From: Pollenia angustigena
Lineage: Eukaryota > Arthropoda > Insecta > Diptera > Polleniidae
Direction: 5' to 3'
DNA: 64,000 nucleotides
NCBI GenBank assembly: GCA_930367215.1
Contig: OV884060.1
Location: 207,145,253-207,209,252 of the forward strand
Shown here: piece by piece, positions 11,502 through 23,597 of the stretch
How the letters are laid out: the number at the start of each line of letters is the position of its first letter
How positions within the stretch are numbered: the stretch's first letter is position 1
Notes under the pieces: generated by a model
Told to the model about the DNA's origin: nothing
The model's database searches: none
The model's input: the letters and a program-made list of their open reading frames with translations, nothing else
Program-made: the position numbers and the translations under genes

Positions 11502-11698
11502 GAAATTTGATTCACCTCAACAGTGTCAAAATTTTACTTCCATGAGTACTTTGCTTTCGTTTCACACACACTCTTTATGTAACAATAAAAACCTATGAAA
11601 AAAGAGAAGGAACGAAATTTTTTCAATTTCATTCTTAACTTGGACCTTGAACTGATTGAGACAGATTTATTTTGACAGAGGCGAAAAAATTTTACCAA

Positions 11699-11874
11699 GT
11701 CTGTGTTCATACGGCTCATGTCTTATTGACATGATTGCTTTATAGGCGAGAGGAACGAGGAGAAAAGAAACGAGTACACAGATGCATGTACTGTCTTTAC
11801 GTTTTGCTTTCTTATTTTTTGCTTAATTCAAAGAAGAAAAACGAAGAAGAAAAACGAAGAATCTTGTCAATAAC
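11699..11874 (+). repeat. Truncated PIF-like MITE
   Basis: It starts GTCTGTGTTCATACGGCTCA and shares TGTCTTATTGACATGATTG, GTACTGTCTTTACGTTTTGC and GAAGAATCTTGTCAATAA with the complete element at 39226-39446. The right terminal repeat is cut off inside GTCAATAA. Confidence 0.75.
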
Positions 11875-13014
11875 CAACCATTCATTAATTAAATATACCG
11901 CCATGTGCTGATAATCGCACGACTTTAAATCATGCGTTTTGCTTGCGATCTGATATAGTTTCTTAAAGTTCCCTTGAGCGAACTTTTGCAATTTGAAGTC
12001 CCCAAACTTCTTGCGATTGCGATTTACAGTACATGTACTATGCAATTTCAAGTCAAGATCGCAAATGTTAAGCGTTTTGCGATTGGCAGAACATGCCCGA
12101 TAGCTCAGGTTTTGACAATTCCCAACAACAATTCTACAAGTTTGATTAAATAATTAATATTTTAATTAAAAATGTATTTCAAAACAACTAATACATATGT
12201 TAATTAAATCAAAATTATATTTTTAATTTTCTTTCAATTAAAAAAAAAATTGGTTCAATTATCACTTTAACACTTTAACACGTTGTCATTTAACAATTTT
12301 GGTCACCTGAGGCCAACAACTTATTTTTGTTCTTTTGTGTTTCTTAGTGCCTAAAAATAAGTTTTGACTACTCGCGACTTTATTTTGGTCCCTAATTTTG
12401 CAGTTATAACGGGTTTCTTGTGTCGCACATTTTCGTGCGACATGGCCTGGGAGAACATAAAACATGTTGTGGGGCCACGTCGCACGAAAATGGAAAAGGT
12501 TTTTGAAAATTTTAGGCCAAAAAATAGTAAAAATGCTGCATTAGTTGTGTTGTAACGTAATTTTTTTTTTAATTAGTTAACGCTTATGATTTTTACAATA
12601 AAAAAAATTTATTTTATCGATAATTTGATCTTTTCGTTATTCAAAGATTATTCTTAGGTTTAGTTTATTGTTACTAAAAATGTTCTTGTACAAACAAAAT
12701 TATGTCTTATGTCAGTATAGAACTGTGTTACCACCAGCAAAATTCAAAATTACACTTGAGATGAAGCAGAATTACCCGATTTAAATAAAATTACACCTGA
12801 TATAAAATTGAAGTTTTATTTAAGAAAAGTACATTTACAAAGAAGAAAAAACTCAACAAACTCATTGAAAAAGATCAATATTAGTCAAACTGCTTATTTA
12901 AAATAAATTACCAAAAATAATGTTAAACTTAAAATAACTTCATAAAACTCCTAAAATAATGAGTTTAACTACCACATTTATCTAGGGAAAATTCAAAATG
13001 CTCATTGAAATTCC

Positions 13015-13540
13015 TTTATAATGGGGGTTTTTTTAAACCAATAGCGCTTACGAAAGGTTAGCTGTCAAACGAACTATCATACTGATCTCACTTTTTGCTC
13101 AGGCACATTATCATGAATAGATTAATACTTGAAAAACGCACCCAAATTTTCCACATTGACTTTGAAAATCAGCCATCGATTTTCGTAGCTTATAGGCGAC
13201 TTCATGATATAAATAACGCAAATTATTTTAGAGAAAAAACTGTCAGTTAGACTTCAAGGCCGTGCGTTGTGACACCTCTTGATTGTTTTCCGTAGGACTG
13301 TGAAGTCCCTGGTTTGTGCTAATAAGCCAGCAACAATTGACATCAACATTGTTCACTTTATGCGTGGCATGCAACAATGCTCGAAAAAGAGGAACAAAAT
13401 TGGACGTCTGCAATGCATTTCGTCAAGGACAGGCGCGCTGCCTATTTGTTTGAAAGCAGTATCAATTGTTAATGCCTTGTATTAATCTGCGATTAAAATT
13501 AAATTTTTGCTGTCTTCCATTTAAAGTTTCATGGTTTTAA
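13015..13540 (+). mobile_element. Internally deleted mariner relic
   Basis: A mariner N-terminus and C-terminus are joined with the middle of the transposase missing. Exact ends are uncertain because I could not recognise terminal repeats. Boundaries are set by the coding remnants plus short flanks. Confidence 0.55.
13113..13480 (+). pseudogene. Mariner transposase, N- and C-terminal remnants
   Basis: ATG 13113 opens MNRLILEKRTQIFHIDFENQ then SIFVAYRRLHD, like the N-terminal helix-turn-helix start of mariner-type transposases. After ~45 codons the sequence jumps to SRPCVVTPLDCF, then VKSLVCANKPATID, which resembles PRSCDLTPLDYFLWG.VKSLVYADKPATID near the C-terminus. A third frame gives MLEKEEQNWTSAMHFVKDRR, the usual last helices. 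Two-thirds of the protein, including the first two catalytic Asp blocks, is missing and there are frameshifts. The same family occurs at 18226-19290 and 38865-45670 on the minus strand. Confidence 0.72.
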
Positions 13541-14079
13541 CAAAAATACCGTTTGTACCTTATTTGGTAAACAAATTGCCTGCAAGGTTTTATACAACCG
13601 TCCCTTTCGTAATTCAGTTTTACAACTGTTAAGGGCGTTACATATTCTTTAAACTAAAGCATTGGAAAGTTGCCACATAAAAATAAAATTAATTGAAAAT
13701 TTTAATCAATAGATTTTAGGTTCAAAATCCCTATTATAGTCATCTTTATCCAAATCTGAGAGTCCATTTTGCGACATTCATTAACGAACTTTTGAAAATA
13801 AAGATTTAATAATTGAAGACTTTTCTTTAAAAGACACCGAGACTTCGGTTCAGAAGACGGTGCATTTTTTATCAACAATATTTAAAAAGAAATAAATGTC
13901 ATCACTGATATCGAATCTTGATTTTATTTGAGTATCTGAAGTAAGAATTTTAAATTACACCTGAATAACACCTAAGCGAAATTACCCACGCTCTACCCAC
14001 GACAGTAAAAACTATACCAAATTCGGGTAATTACACACAAAGTGGCAGCACTGGTGTAGAACGTACATTTTGCAAGTTT
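13541..14079. other. Unassigned intronic DNA
   Basis: AT-rich, with no gene. The AATTACACCTG word at ~13955 also occurs near 12780, hinting at an unrecognised repeat that flanks the mariner relic. Confidence 0.35.
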
Positions 14080-14238
14080 CCCTACAAGAAATGAATAAGC
14101 GAGTTGTCACATTTTTCATTTTGGTGTTAAGAAAATGATAGAAAGAAATGACCTAATGTGACCGAAAACTTTATTTCGGTCATTTTCTTAACAACAAAAT
14201 GAAAAACGTGACTACTCGCTCATTCATTTCTTGTAGGG
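14080..14238. mobile_element. 159-bp hairpin MITE
   Basis: The ends are CCCTACAAGAAATGAATAAG and its near-perfect inverse. The inverted repeat continues through GCGAGT.GTCACATTTTTCATTTTG for roughly 50 bp per arm. The whole element can fold on itself. No clear target duplication was found. Confidence 0.85.
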
Positions 14239-14524
14239 TTGTTTTTAATATTGATGCGTTTAAAAGCCAATTTTTAGTCATTTTATTGCCATTTGTTACT
14301 AAAAATTTAGAAACTAAGAAACTAATAAAGAGCCGACATCATTGATTAAAATACAATATTGAATGCAAACTCTTTTATTTTAATGATTTTAACATAAAAA
14401 ATATATTTATAAACGGAGTTATAAAATTAATAATTCCATACATGAGCAAGTACAACAGGAAAAAATTATGTATTAATTTTTCTTTGAAGTTAGGGGAAAG
14501 TACTGATTCTGGTTTTTATGCCTA

Positions 14525-15436
14525 CACTGAAAGAAAAATGCTTCATATATTCAATGAATCATTTTCATAAAAAAATTTTCATTGTTTAAATGAAATTCCA
14601 TAGTTTTAATGAAGAATTTTCGTTAAAATCGCTTCATTGGATTTCGTAATTACGTTAAAAATTTTCATTCGATATATGAAAACTTAAGTTTGTTCAAGTT
14701 AAACAAAAAAATTTAATTGGGAACATAAAAAAACAATATACAAACATTACTTTATTCATAAATTAATAAAAAAATTATAGTTTCCTTAAAACAATGTTTA
14801 ATTGTTAATTAAAAAATGTAAGATTTAATAACTTCATACACCTCATGTTACATGTATGCCGTTAAATTTATGAAATCAAAAATTTTTTTTATAAAAGCAA
14901 CATATTTCAATAATTGCCTTTATAAATTTAAATTTTCATTATGACAATAAAAATGTCATTATAGTAATGAAACAAAAACTTTCAATCCACTTTCAATCAA
15001 CGTTGTTATTGTTATTATGGACAATTTAATCTCATATTTACGCTCTTAATTGGGTAAAAACATAGTTTTTTTTATCCAAAAACTACACTGCCCCGGTAGA
15101 CTAGCTGGCAGTGAGCTATTCTATCAGCACCGAGGTTGCGCGATCGAATCCCGCCAGAGACAGAAAAAAATAAATAAAATAAAAAATAAAATAAATTAAA
15201 ATAAAATAAGAAAAAATAAAAAAAAAAAAAAAAAATAATTAAAAGAAATTAAAAAAAAAAAATTTTTTTTTACCAATGAATAATATTCATAAATCTAATG
15301 TAATGTTTCATTAAATCCTTTTAATGAAACAGGTTTCATTAATCCAAGGAAGCGCTGCATAGGTTCCTTTTTAATGCAATTTTTCATGGGATTAATGTCA
15401 AAATTCATTGGTATTGTGAAGAAAATTCTTTCAGTG
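14525..15436. mobile_element. TA-flanked MITE carrying a SINE
   Basis: It begins CACTGAAAGAAAAATG after TA (14523-14524) and ends GAAAATTCTTTCAGTG before TA (15437-15438). The terminal repeats and TA duplication suggest the Tc1/mariner superfamily. A tRNA-derived SINE is inserted at about 15025-15245. The right part recurs at 6010-6186 without the SINE. Confidence 0.8.
15025..15245 (+). mobile_element. tRNA-derived SINE
   Basis: A short leader (TTAATCTCATATTTACGCTC...) precedes a tRNA-like body at 15088-15163 and an A-rich tail with AAATAAAATAAAA units. The body has an A-box-like TAGCTGGCAGTG and a B-box-like GATCGAATCC at the spacing expected for an internal RNA polymerase III promoter. Further copies occur at 22618-22882 (minus), 23336-23597 (plus) and a relic at 36641-36715. 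It has no coding capacity. Confidence 0.75.
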
Positions 15437-16120
15437 TACATATGTAGATAGAACAGTCTGTATTCTGCTCATGATCTAGAAGTTAGTATAATTTTAGTAA
15501 GAATCAAAATTTGTATCATTTTAATGGCCCTTTTCCATTTATAAAACATTTTTTAAGGGCAAAACTGTTATGGTGTTTTCTTTTCTTTTTTAAAAAATAA
15601 TGATGCATTATAGTTGTGTAATATATTTATTAGGTTACACGAACCCTTACAAAGTGATACATTTTTCTAACATACAATGGAACAAAATAATAGCTACGTT
15701 TTACACTCAACACTAATGTGTATTTAGCGTGTTAAATATTGAATGCAAAGTTTGTATTAAAAGCGATATTCACCACGCTTGTAGCAATTTTCAACTTTAA
15801 ATTTTCTTACAATTCCAATAAGCGTTAACAGCACTGATTTTCAATAATTAATGTCAGCAGCTGTTTAAAATTTTGCGACAAAAAAATATAATAAAAGTAA
15901 AACAAACGAAAAACAAAAAGTTTTTATATCCATCACAATATAACTAAAAATCACAATATAACGCAAATTGTCACCAAACACAAGAAAATACTTGCTTGCA
16001 TAAAAAAGTACTTTACGCAGATGCAAAAAAGGGTATTATCTCACACTCAGTTATAACTGCGGGTAAGAAATGGAACAAATTTGCCATTTATTGTTGCAAC
16101 ATGTTTAGAAAGCCCCCTTT

Positions 16121-16226
16121 CACACTCGGCAAGTTACTTGCCGACAACAAGAAAGTGTGTACAAATTTTTTTGAAATTTGTTTTTTCCTTACAGACTTTG
16201 TTGTTGTCGGCAAGTAACTTGCGCAA
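16121..16226. mobile_element. Short MITE, CACACTCGGCAAG family
   Basis: The left end CACACTCGGCAAGTTACTTG is mirrored by GTCGGCAAGTAACTTGCGC on the right. The inner arms ACAACAAGAAAGT and ACTTTGTTGTTGT also pair. A second copy is at 59005-59152. Upstream AGCCCCCTTT matches the inverse of AAAGGGGT beside that copy, so the true terminal repeat may extend to about 16112. Confidence 0.75.
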
Positions 16227-16693
16227 GTAAGTAACGACAACTTCTAACATTTTTGTATATATTTTTAGAATGGAACAAAACCCCGCACGAATGTTAGCAT
16301 ATATGGAACATTATTGTCAGAAAAGAAAACACCATTAGACACTCTTCCCTACTTAAACAGTCTTGATGAAAATTAAAACAAACCTAAAGAATTTCAACTC
16401 CTGTCATAATTTTCCCCTGAAAGGGCTTTCAACGTGTAAAGAAACAAGAAATTTTTAAACAATGTTCAAGTCAAACAAAATTTAACCGACGAAAAAAGAC
16501 ACTCCATTATTTTCAAATAACTTTCCCAACCTAATTATGTTTCTTTAAATATGTTCCTCCATTTACTTTCCCTTCATACACTCTTTCAATTTGGGTTTGC
16601 TTGGTTTTAATTTACCACAATCATAATTCAACCATTTTTCATACATGTTTTACAACCACAATAAATGTTCTTTCTATGTTATAACAAAATCCC

Positions 16694-16718
16694 AAAAAAA
16701 AAAAAAAAAAAAAAAAAA
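16694..16718 (+). repeat. 25-base poly-A run
   Basis: A plain homopolymer with no recognised retroposon attached. Confidence 0.75.
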
Positions 16719-17690
16719 TTCATAACAATTTTACCAACCACCCTTAAAAAATAAGATGAAAATAAATGTGAAATAGAAAAAGAGAAAAAATGTAATGGAC
16801 AACTATCATCAACTCCATCAACTTCGTCATTATCATGGTTAAAACATTCTCCAATTTTTGAAGTAGCTTTCGTTAAAAACCTTTTCACAAGGGTACTTTT
16901 AGATTTTTTGCCGTTTTTTTTTCCTTTTAAGCTGTTTTTATACCGATTTTAGGGCAGTTTAAAAGATCTAAAATATTACAAATTTCATATTTGTAACGTT
17001 CATCTTCTTTTCACAGAACGTACTTTAATGCTGGTAATAACTTAAGAGTATGAGGGAGAGTTTTTGTGGCTACAGTGTGTCATGAAAGTTTAAGGACTAG
17101 AGAATTTAAGGGTTACAAAAAATTATTTTGAGGAAATCGAAAGTTAAAAAAGTGTATTAAATGTGAAATGTAATTATCATCTATTGATGCGATTTCGTTA
17201 ATACGCAATTGCAATTGCATGTTTTTAATTGTGCAATCAATCAATATTTATCCCTTTTAGACCATTTTATGAATTTTTGCATTGATTTTTTGGTGCAAAT
17301 TTACCATTTACAGCAGTTTAATGCATGCTTTTTTCAAAAGAGCATTTTTTGAAGCATGGTCGAGCGCTTCAATAAAAGAGCTTTTTTACAACAGTAAATG
17401 ATATACATAGAATAAAATATACAAAAAAGCTGCTATTTAAGTGCTGACAGCGAAGAAGGTTGTAAACCGAAAAAAATAAAAATATACGAAAATGATTGCA
17501 AAAAAGGCATTTAAACAAGTTAAAGCAAAAGATTAATGAATATGTAAATATAGTTAGCCCTTAAAAAAGCACTTTAGGAGTGCTTTGTTTGAATGTTAAA
17601 AGAACCGCTTATTGTCAGCAGAAAATAGTCCTCCAAACCGGGAACACCCCATACAAAAATCAGGCATCCCATCAGCAGGTTTGAAGCGAT

Positions 17691-18040
17691 TTGAGGTATG
17701 TATTCATACATAAAACCTGCTCCTTTTGGAGCACATTTTTTACTGGGTAGAGCTTATTTCACCTTTTTGAATCATATTTTGATAATAGTTCACTTTTTCA
17801 CAAAAGTTCAGAACAAAAAAAAAAAAAAAAAAAGCGGATTACATTTTGAAGCATATTTTAACCTTTTTGAAACATATTTTGATAGTTGCTTAATTCTATT
17901 TAACACTTATAAGTGCGGAACAAAAAATAAAAATGGATGTATTAGAAATATTGGTTCTAGCCGGTCTGTCCTTCCAGCTTGTTGTCTGTCTATGTAAACT
18001 TTGTGCGCAGGTAGCAATTTTGGAAATAATTTAAAATAAA
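17691..18040. repeat. Repeat fragments: MITE end and family-A relic
   Basis: CATTTTTTACTGGGTAG at ~17735 matches the right end of the TA-CCCARTAAAAAA MITE at 21916-22338. Around 17935-18040, TTGGTTCTAG, CCGGTCTGTCC, TGTCTATGTAAAC and TTTGTGCGCA follow the same order as the interspersed family A at 53.7 kb. Both are fragments. Confidence 0.5.
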
Positions 18041-18225
18041 AAAAGTTTTTCGACGAGACTACTTCCCTAATCTTATTACAGTTTGAAAATCTTTAAAAAC
18101 AACAAAACCAATTACAGTGTTAGGGTTGTATTGTCCTCAAAGTAAAGGTTGTTCTTTATAGAGTAACATAAGTTTAAATCATAATAAAGCAAGGTAATAT
18201 ACTTTTAATATCAATAAAACGGGCT

Positions 18226-19290
18226 TTATTGGAAAGAACATTTTATGAGATTAATTTTCAAATATGATTTCTGGCATGTGGCCTGGCGGTTGGAGCGTAG
18301 AAGGCGCAATCTGGAACTCCATTTTTCAAAAAAATTTGCCCAGCATTTGCGGCCGTCTTTCGCCGATAACTCCTTAAATGTTGATTTCCAGGTGTTCAAT
18401 TGTTTGTGGCTTATCGAAGTAGACAAGTGACTTAGCATAACCCCAAAGAAAATAATCCAATGGGATCTTGGTGGCCAATTAATTGGGCCATTACGTGAAA
18501 TTATTTTTTTATCAAAAGTTTCTTTGAGTAAAGCAATTGAAGCGCCGCTGTGTGGCATGTGGCTCCTTCCTGTTGTAACCACATATCAGCAAGATTTATG
18601 CCACATAATAGAGGTACGAAAAAATTTCGAATCATGTTCCTATACCGTTTACCATTGACAGTAACATTCTAACCATCATCGTTTTTGAAACATATGAGCC
18701 AATGACAGACAGTTAGTATCTTAAAATGTAATGGTGTTTCGACAAAAGCTTGTGGATTCTTCTAACTCTAAATGCGACAATTCTGCATATTTACGTACCC
18801 ATTCAGAAATGGGCTTGATCGGAAAATAACATTTTGAATGGAAATTCAAAATCAATATAAATTTGTGCTTCAGCTCATTCGCCGAATTGGCGGCGCATAC
18901 GATGGTCGTTTGGCTTTAATTTCTGCACAAGTTGAATCTTGAAAGCTTTAAAGCCAAGATCCTTTCGTGAAATCTTCCATAAAGTGGAAGGACACAACCC
19001 AAGTTGCTAATAACGGCGACAAATTTATTGATTAGGATCATTTTTAGTGCTTTCCTGTTCAGTGTGCACTGTCCGGCGTCTCACGCGATGCACATTATTA
19101 GTAACAGTAAATGTGGTCCGAAAACGATCTATTGTTCTTCAAATAGCCGCTCTGAAGGATGATTATCTTCCCCATAAAATGGAAGAAGTGCACAATGAGT
19201 TTAACGAATATAACATTTAGTTTTATTAAAAATTTCAACAAGTTGCACGCGTTACTCTGGTTTCAGTCGATTCATAATGAAATTTCAAAG
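18226..19290 (-). pseudogene. Mariner transposase pseudogene
   Basis: On the minus strand the sequence reads from about 19276 (MNRLKPE) through LGLCPSTLWKISRKDLG, FKIQLVQKLKPNDHRMRRQF and FSDQAHF to VNG then KKIISRNGPINWPPRSH. It ends with a tail near 18226. This is the block order of mariner-family transposases: paired-type HTH, linker, the D of FSDE/QAHF, and the NGP.NWPPRS segment before the third catalytic residue. Frames shift many times and stops interrupt every block, so it is inactive. Length (~1.07 kb) suggests a nearly full gene that decayed in place. Terminal repeats were not identified. Confidence 0.8.
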
Positions 19291-21429
19291 CATATAAAGC
19301 AAAAAGCAACTATCAGCCGTTAAAAGGGTGCTCAAATAAAGCAGTGATGCCAACTCAAAGTTGTGATACTCTAAAAAACACACTTTACTTTGTACGACAT
19401 TAATCTAATGGATTTGGTTGCTTCTGTCAAAAACTCTAATACAACATCGCTGTTTGTATTCACACCATCAAACGTGAAATAATAATTTTAATTGCTTTGG
19501 TTTAAATGCAACCCTGATCAAATGAAAAGTATTGGTTTAAAGAAAAAATACTTGTGATTTTCATAGCACATTGCATTCGTTAAAAACATTTTATGACACA
19601 AACATTTTAACTTATAAATTTTTTTACACTAAATGCGAACGAACTCTTTCTTTCGCATAACTATATTTGAAACAAAATAAAGTTTTTAGAATTTGGGCGA
19701 AAGAAATTGGCAGTTATTCTAAGAATAAAACTTTCAAAGCAATAGTTTTTTAGTCCTTTCAATTATAAGTTTTACAGATAATACGTACATTTTGTGTCCC
19801 TGTTCGAAAACTTCTGTGACGAACTGTAACTCTATGTGTTTTATTATAAATTGTAATGAAATCTTTTTATAATCCCTGGTTACATTGTACAATGGCAACA
19901 ATAACAATAATAAAACAATATTTACGCCTATTAAGTGTTAAAATGATGTTTTTGTTGTTCTTGTTTTCGTTGTTGTTGCTGTTATTTGTAGCCATCCATT
20001 TGGTTGGTGTTGATGATGTGTTTTGTTGAGGTAAAGTGGTCTTGTTGTAAACCACTTTATACTCCACTCCATTCTATACCACTCCAAACAACAACAACAG
20101 CAATAACAAAAATAACAACAATAACAACAATGTTGGCACTTAATAATTTGTTTATGGTTTATAACACCATGGGGAATAAAAACTGTATTTGAAAATATGA
20201 AAAGAAATGCAACACAGAGATGATAATGACGTTCGTAATGAAGTAATCAAACACAATTATGAATTCACTTTTTATTTATTTTTTTTTTGTTAATGTTCAG
20301 TAATTGAATCTTAATTAATTTTTACAAATTTAAAACTCATAAAAAATTATTGAATTTAAAACCAAATCTAGCAAGAAATTAAAAAACAATTTCCCTTAAA
20401 AAAGGAAAAACATAATAAACAAAAAACAACACCATATTTCTTAATTTTAAATTACAGGTTTTCGTTTATTTTGTGGTTTGTAAAGGGTTAAGCAATTGCC
20501 AAACAAAATCATAAGCTGAGTTGTATAAATTCCAAATTTAGTTTTTTTTTAGGTTTGCCTTAATTTTTAAACCCATCTTTAGAAAATCATACTTTTGATC
20601 GATAAACATACAGAAATAATGAAGGGTTACAAAAATGTCATTTTGTTTTTTTAATTTTTTTCTTTTTTTTTTTAAGAAAAAAAATATTTTTACCGGCAAT
20701 AAAGTTAAAAATACATACTAAAAATATTATTGTGGTATAGAAAAACAATATTTTTATATTTAATTATGGGTTTGCAGTTGATGAGTTTGTGTTTTAATAA
20801 TATGTTTGTTCTCTTATCAGTTTTGCTATAAAAAAGTTGTTACAAAAGCCAACAGTGACATTTTGCCAATAAACTTCAAACAGTTGTTGCAACAACCATG
20901 GTTGGTTGGTTAAAAAGAGTATGCATAGCAAAAGGTTAAAAACTCATTAAATTTTTTTCTTTAATATTTTCTTTTACTAAAAAACCAAGTCTTAAATTTT
21001 TATGATCCATTTAAGTTACAACGAAAATTGGATCAAAATATAATCAAAATCTTCGAACATACTTTAAAAAAAAATATGGAAATTAAATAAAGTTTTAAAG
21101 ACATTGAAAAGAATTTTCGCAAAATCCATTATACAATTTATAGTACAAGCAAGTTAGAAACTAAAGTCGGTTTTTTAGTAACAAAAATTTTGATAAAATA
21201 TATTTTTTTTCTTAAAAAAAAAAAATTATGTTTCTAAAAGACTGAGCATATTAGAAAAAGTATTGTATATAAAGTAAGGAAAATTTTATTTTATTGCGGA
21301 ATCTCGCGAGATATTTTTTCGGTAAAAATTATTTTAATCGTGTACTTTTTTTTGCTTATATCTAGGGATGCGATTTCCATGCAAATGCATGTTTTTTGTC
21401 GATAGTCTAAAATCGATGTCAACCAATTA
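19291..21429. other. Unassigned intronic DNA
   Basis: No gene. The stretch is AT-rich with CAA/TTG trinucleotide stretches around 19950-20130 that are inversely related, and T-rich runs near 20650. No transposon ends were recognised. Confidence 0.4.
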
Positions 21430-21815
21430 CCCAGCAAAAACTTGGTAATGACTTGCCCTTACTGAACAACTTACTTTTCAATGACTACTTCATACCATCT
21501 GCATTACATAGAAGTAGTTTGGTAATGGCTGACATATAATCTGATACCTAAGTACTTGTGTATGAGTTGATTAACGAAATTTATAATTCATTCGTAATAA
21601 AATGCATCTACGGTTGAATTTTTTTCAAATCTAATACAAATTGATTTAAAATATTTGTTCTTACAATTTGTTTTTTATTTTTTATTATACATAAATAAAA
21701 AACAATTTGTAATAAATTTGAATATGAAAAATTATGCTGTACTGAAATTTTATAGTCATGATATGTTAGTTGTAATTTTGGTGACATCGGAGTAATAAGA
21801 TATTTAAGTCCCTAT

Positions 21816-21912
21816 TTGTAAGCGAATGTGGTAATGACTTATTTAACTCCCTATTTGTAAGCGAATGTGGTAATGACTTATTTAACTCCCTATTTGTAAG
21901 CGAGGGTGGTAA
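21816..21912 (+). repeat. Minisatellite, ~39-bp unit, about 2.5 copies
   Basis: The unit TCCCTATTTGTAAGCGA, ATGTGGTAATGACTTATTTAA is repeated in tandem. The same units occur inverted at 22500-22570 and 22905-22975 and direct at 23650-23710. They are internal repeats of the 21.4-23.8-kb element. Confidence 0.8.
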
Positions 21913-21915
21913 GTA

Positions 21916-22338
21916 CCCAATAAAAAATGGAGCTTCCAACGAAGCAGGTTTGTAAGGCAGAAACATAAAAGTTTCGCTTACCATTGCGCTTACGGAAGAC
22001 ATGAATTTTATATGGCGAGTTCCCACTTTGAAGCAATACATTTTTGACACAAAAAGCGCATTATTCTGCGCACATACAAATTGTTAGATGTAACGATCAG
22101 CTTTACACACTGAATGTTTTGATACTGTTATTTTTTAGTATTCTCCCTTACAAACCTGCTTCGTGGTAAGGGAATGCCGTAGCACTTGAAATGTTATTTT
22201 TTTTAATAAAAGTTGTGGAGAGTTCTTTCACTTACTTTACTGCATTTCTGTATGTCTTATTGCGTAGCGCATATTTGTGCGCTTATTTTTTTAAATGTAC
22301 CTTTAGTGCTTCGCAAAATGATAAAATTTTTTACTGGG
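21916..22338. mobile_element. TA-CCCARTAAAAAA MITE, copy 1
   Basis: The element starts CCCAATAAAAAATGGAGC and ends AAAATTTTTTACTGGG between TA dinucleotides at 21914-21915 and 22339-22340. It is about 423 bp long and near-identical to 24423-24847. It is inserted into a minisatellite unit of the larger element. Confidence 0.82.
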
Positions 22339-22617
22339 TAGTTGCCTCCAATAAATTAATCTCATATTTACGCTCCCAGCAAAAACTTACATTGCAAAGT
22401 AATGAGTTAAAAAGCTTATATAACGACTCTTCACTACTTATACATTGGCATTTTAACTCATTATTTTAACACGGTGATGTCATTGGAGACAAGTACTTAT
22501 CACCCTCGCTTACAAATAGGGAGTTAAATAAGTCATTACCACATTCGCTTACAAATAGGGACTTAAATAAGTTATTACTCCGATGTCACCAAAATTACAA
22601 CTAACATGTCATGACCT

Positions 22618-22882
22618 TAAAAAAATTTTTTTTTTATTATTTTTTTTAATTATTTTTTTTTCTATTTTTTCTTACTTTATTTTACTTTACTTTATGTTTT
22701 TTTTTCTATTTTTTCTTATTTTATTTTACTTTGTTTTATTTTTTTTCTGTCCTGGCGGGATTCGATCGCGCAACCTCGGTGCTGATAGACTAGCTCACTA
22801 CCAGCTAGTCTACCAGGGCAGTGTAGTTTTTGTATAAAAAAACGATGTTTTTTACTCAATTAAGAGCGTAAATATGAGATTA
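22618..22882 (-). mobile_element. tRNA-derived SINE (minus strand)
   Basis: In reverse it reads TTAATCTCATATTTACGCTC, the tRNA-like body with GATCGAATCC, and a long A-rich tail ending near 22618. It has the same structure as the copy at 15025-15245. Confidence 0.75.
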
Positions 22883-23335
22883 AATTATTGGAGGCAACTA
22901 CTTACCACCCTCGCTTACAAATAGGGAGTTAAATAAGTCATTACCACATTCGCTTACAAATAGGGAGTTAAATAACTTATTACTCCGATGTCACCAAAAT
23001 TACAACTAACATGTCATGACTATAAAATTTCAGTACAGCATAATTTTTCATATTCAAATTTATTACAAATTGTTTTTTATTTATAATAAAAAAAAAAACA
23101 AATTGTAAGTACAAATATTTTAAATCAATTTGTATTAGATTTGAAAAAACTTCAACCGTAGATGCATTTTATTACGAATGAATTATAAATTTCGTTAATC
23201 AACTCATACACAAGTACTTAGGTATCAGATTATATGTCAGCCATTACCAAACTACTTCTATGTAATGCAGATGGTATGAAGTAGTCATTGAAAAGTAAGT
23301 TGTTCAGTTATGGCAAGTCATTACCAAGTTTTTTC

Positions 23336-23597
23336 TGGGCTCTTAATTGAGTAAAAAACATCGTTTTTTTATACAAAAACTACACTGCCCCGGTAGACTA
23401 GCTGGTAGTGAGCTAGTCTATCAGCACCGAGGTTGCGCGATCGAATCCCGCCAGGACAGAAAAAAAATAAAAAATAAAACAAAGTAAAATAAAATAAGAA
23501 AAAATAGAAAAAAAAAACATAAAGTAAAGTAAAATAAAATAAGAAAAAATAGAAAAAAAATAATTTAAAAAAAATAATAAAAAAAATTTTTTTAAAG
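23336..23597 (+). mobile_element. tRNA-derived SINE, 5'-truncated
   Basis: It starts inside the leader (GCTCTTAATTGAGTAAAA), followed by the tRNA-like body at ~23388-23455 (TAGCTGGTAGTG ... GATCGAATCC) and a ~140-bp A-rich tail. It is nearly identical to the inverse of 22618-22882. Confidence 0.75.

Larger units (their letters stand above)
11116..13014. other. Intronic DNA, mostly unassigned
   Basis: The stretch holds a GC-rich stem-loop at 11482-11501 and a truncated PIF-like MITE at 11699-11874. At 12420-12495 the word GTCGCAC..GTGCGAC forms a short hairpin whose half recurs inverted 50 bp on. The rest is AT-rich and no gene is supported. Confidence 0.4.
15437..17690. other. Intronic DNA, mostly unassigned
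   Basis: No gene is supported. It contains a short MITE at 16121-16226, a 25-base A run at 16694-16718 and otherwise AT-rich sequence. Confidence 0.4.

Noticed and set aside
15088..15163. A functional tRNA gene
   Set aside because: A- and B-box words are present but the sequence is repeated elsewhere with a long A-rich tail and lies inside a MITE. I could not form a convincing acceptor stem or assign an anticodon. SINE is the better reading.
21816..21912. A CRISPR-like array of ~39-bp repeats
   Set aside because: The units are adjacent without unique spacers, the copies recur inverted in the same transposon mosaic, and the genome is an insect.
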